The position numbers and the translations under genes are program-made. Positions 5,939-6,461 of a DNA stretch of 6,461 nt are shown in pieces. Source of the DNA: CALBRZ01 sp964511065 (GTDB lineage Bacteria > Planctomycetota > Planctomycetia > Pirellulales > S012-138); the NCBI GenBank assembly GCA_964511065.1, contig CAZEEG010000206.1, positions 1-6,461 of the forward strand. The letters are read 5' to 3'. Under the pieces are notes generated by a model. The model saw only the letters and a program-made list of their open reading frames with translations, was not told where the DNA came from and searched no databases. How positions within the stretch are numbered: the first letter of the stretch is position 1; every line of letters starts with the position of its first letter.

Positions 5939-5958
5939 CGCAGCGCTTCGGTGCGGCG
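5939..5958 (+). terminator. UUCG-loop hairpin between convergent genes
   Basis: On the plus strand CGC-A-GCGC (5939-5946) pairs with GTGC-G-GCG (5951-5958) around a TTCG loop closed by C-G, an unusually stable tetraloop. The stem is seven pairs, with one G-U and one A-G mismatch. It begins 64 bases after the DUF1501 stop and abuts the ATPase stop codon. No U-run follows, so it is at best a weak or Rho-assisted 3' end. The plus strand folds better than the minus strand. Confidence 0.3.
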
Positions 5959-6461
5959 TCACACGTCCGACAGCTTCACCGTTCGCAACCGCAAGGCATT
6001 GGCGATCACGGAAACCGAGCTGAAGCTCATCGCCGCCGCGGCGATCATGGGCGTAAGCAGCAGACCGGCGATCGGATACAGCACGCCGGCCGCAATCGGC
6101 ACGCCCAGTGCGTTGTAGATGAATGCGAAGAACAGGTTCTGGCGGATATTGCGCATTACGTGGCGGCTCAGTTGCACGGCCCGAACGATGCCCCGCAGAT
6201 CGCCCTTGAGCAGCGTGATGCCGGCCGATTCGATCGCCACGTCGGTACCGGTCCCCATGGCAATGCCAACGTCGGCGGCAGCCAAGGCGGGGGCGTCGTT
6301 GATGCCGTCGCCAGCCATCGCCACCTTGCGGCCTTCGCGTTGCAGTTCCTGAACGCGCCGGTGCTTGTCCTCAGGCAGCACCCCCGCTTCAAATTCGTCG
6401 ATGCCAAGCTGTTCGGCCACGGCCTGGGCGGTGGCGTGCTGATCGCCCGTCAGCATGATGA
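5959..6461 (-). CDS. copA: Cu+-transporting P1B-type ATPase, C-terminal part
   Basis: This is the last ~165 residues of a heavy-metal P-type ATPase; the rest lies beyond the right edge. Numbering from the first visible Met (not a start codon): MLTGD (1-5) is the hinge before the P domain's end, and GDGINDAP (49-56) is the magnesium-binding and phosphorylation-site support motif. GIAMGTGTDVAIESA (64-78) is the conserved strand that follows it. Then come the last two membrane helices: FFAFIYNALGVPIAAG (109-124), with Y114-N115, and MSFSSVSVIANAL (143-155), with M143 and S147. The YN and MxxxS residues form the Cu+ site in CopA-type pumps, so copper (or silver) export is the likely role; the CPC motif is outside the window. 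The C-terminus is short, with no added domain. The gene symbol follows from the metal-site residues, not from seeing the whole gene. Confidence 0.95.
   Translation of the reverse strand, partial: IMLTGDQHATAQAVAEQLGIDEFEAGVLPEDKHRRVQELQREGRKVAMAGDGINDAPALAAADVGIAMGTGTDVAIESAGITLLKGDLRGIVRAVQLSRHVMRNIRQNLFFAFIYNALGVPIAAGVLYPIAGLLLTPMIAAAAMSFSSVSVIANALRLRTVKLSDV

Noticed and set aside
1..6461. CRISPR array, insertion sequence, tRNA/rRNA, toxin-antitoxin or defence system
   Set aside because: I found no spaced direct repeats, transposase, terminal repeats, cloverleaf or recognisable immunity gene. The LigD-like protein alone does not make a repair island, since no Ku, ligase or polymerase gene is present.

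Overview
The window looks like ordinary chromosomal DNA of a GC-rich planctomycete, probably from the Pirellulaceae or a related group. The main evidence is a full-length DUF1501 protein with a twin-arginine leader, a family greatly expanded in Planctomycetes. A stand-alone LigD-type phosphoesterase and a small Tyr/Gly-rich secreted protein with a GTG start fit the same picture. The lineage is inferred from protein families only; there is no rRNA or other marker gene.

Layout, left to right: (1) 24-1199 (+), an M14-like metallopeptidase of the DUF2817 type, whose 5' end may lie outside the window. (2) 1471-1866 (+), a 131-residue exported protein very rich in tyrosine and glycine. (3) 1867-2146, a gap with a perfect 16-bp palindrome. 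(4) 2147-2863 (+), a single-pass membrane-anchored protein of unknown function. (5) 2900-3280 (-), a 126-residue protein related to the LigD 3'-phosphoesterase domain, convergent with (4). (6) 3506-3943 (-), a tandem CBS-domain protein. (7) 3944-4471, a 528-bp divergent regulatory gap with one good candidate promoter in each direction and a structured leader for the CBS gene. (8) 4472-5875 (+), a Tat-exported DUF1501 protein. (9) 5959-6461 (-), the C-terminal part of a Cu+-type P1B ATPase that continues past the right edge.

The genes do not form an obvious operon or shared pathway. Orientations change often, most gaps are tens to hundreds of bases, and each gene seems to have its own start signals. 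Two proteins appear to be exported, one is membrane-anchored and one is an integral-membrane ion pump, so part of the content concerns the cell envelope. The CBS protein and the phosphoesterase are cytoplasmic and co-oriented, but 225 bp apart.

I saw no mobile element, CRISPR array, tRNA, rRNA or defence locus, and I do not claim a new multi-gene system. The items most worth a second look are the altered catalytic set of the small phosphoesterase, the Tyr-rich secreted protein, the intergenic palindrome and the long structured leader of the CBS gene.
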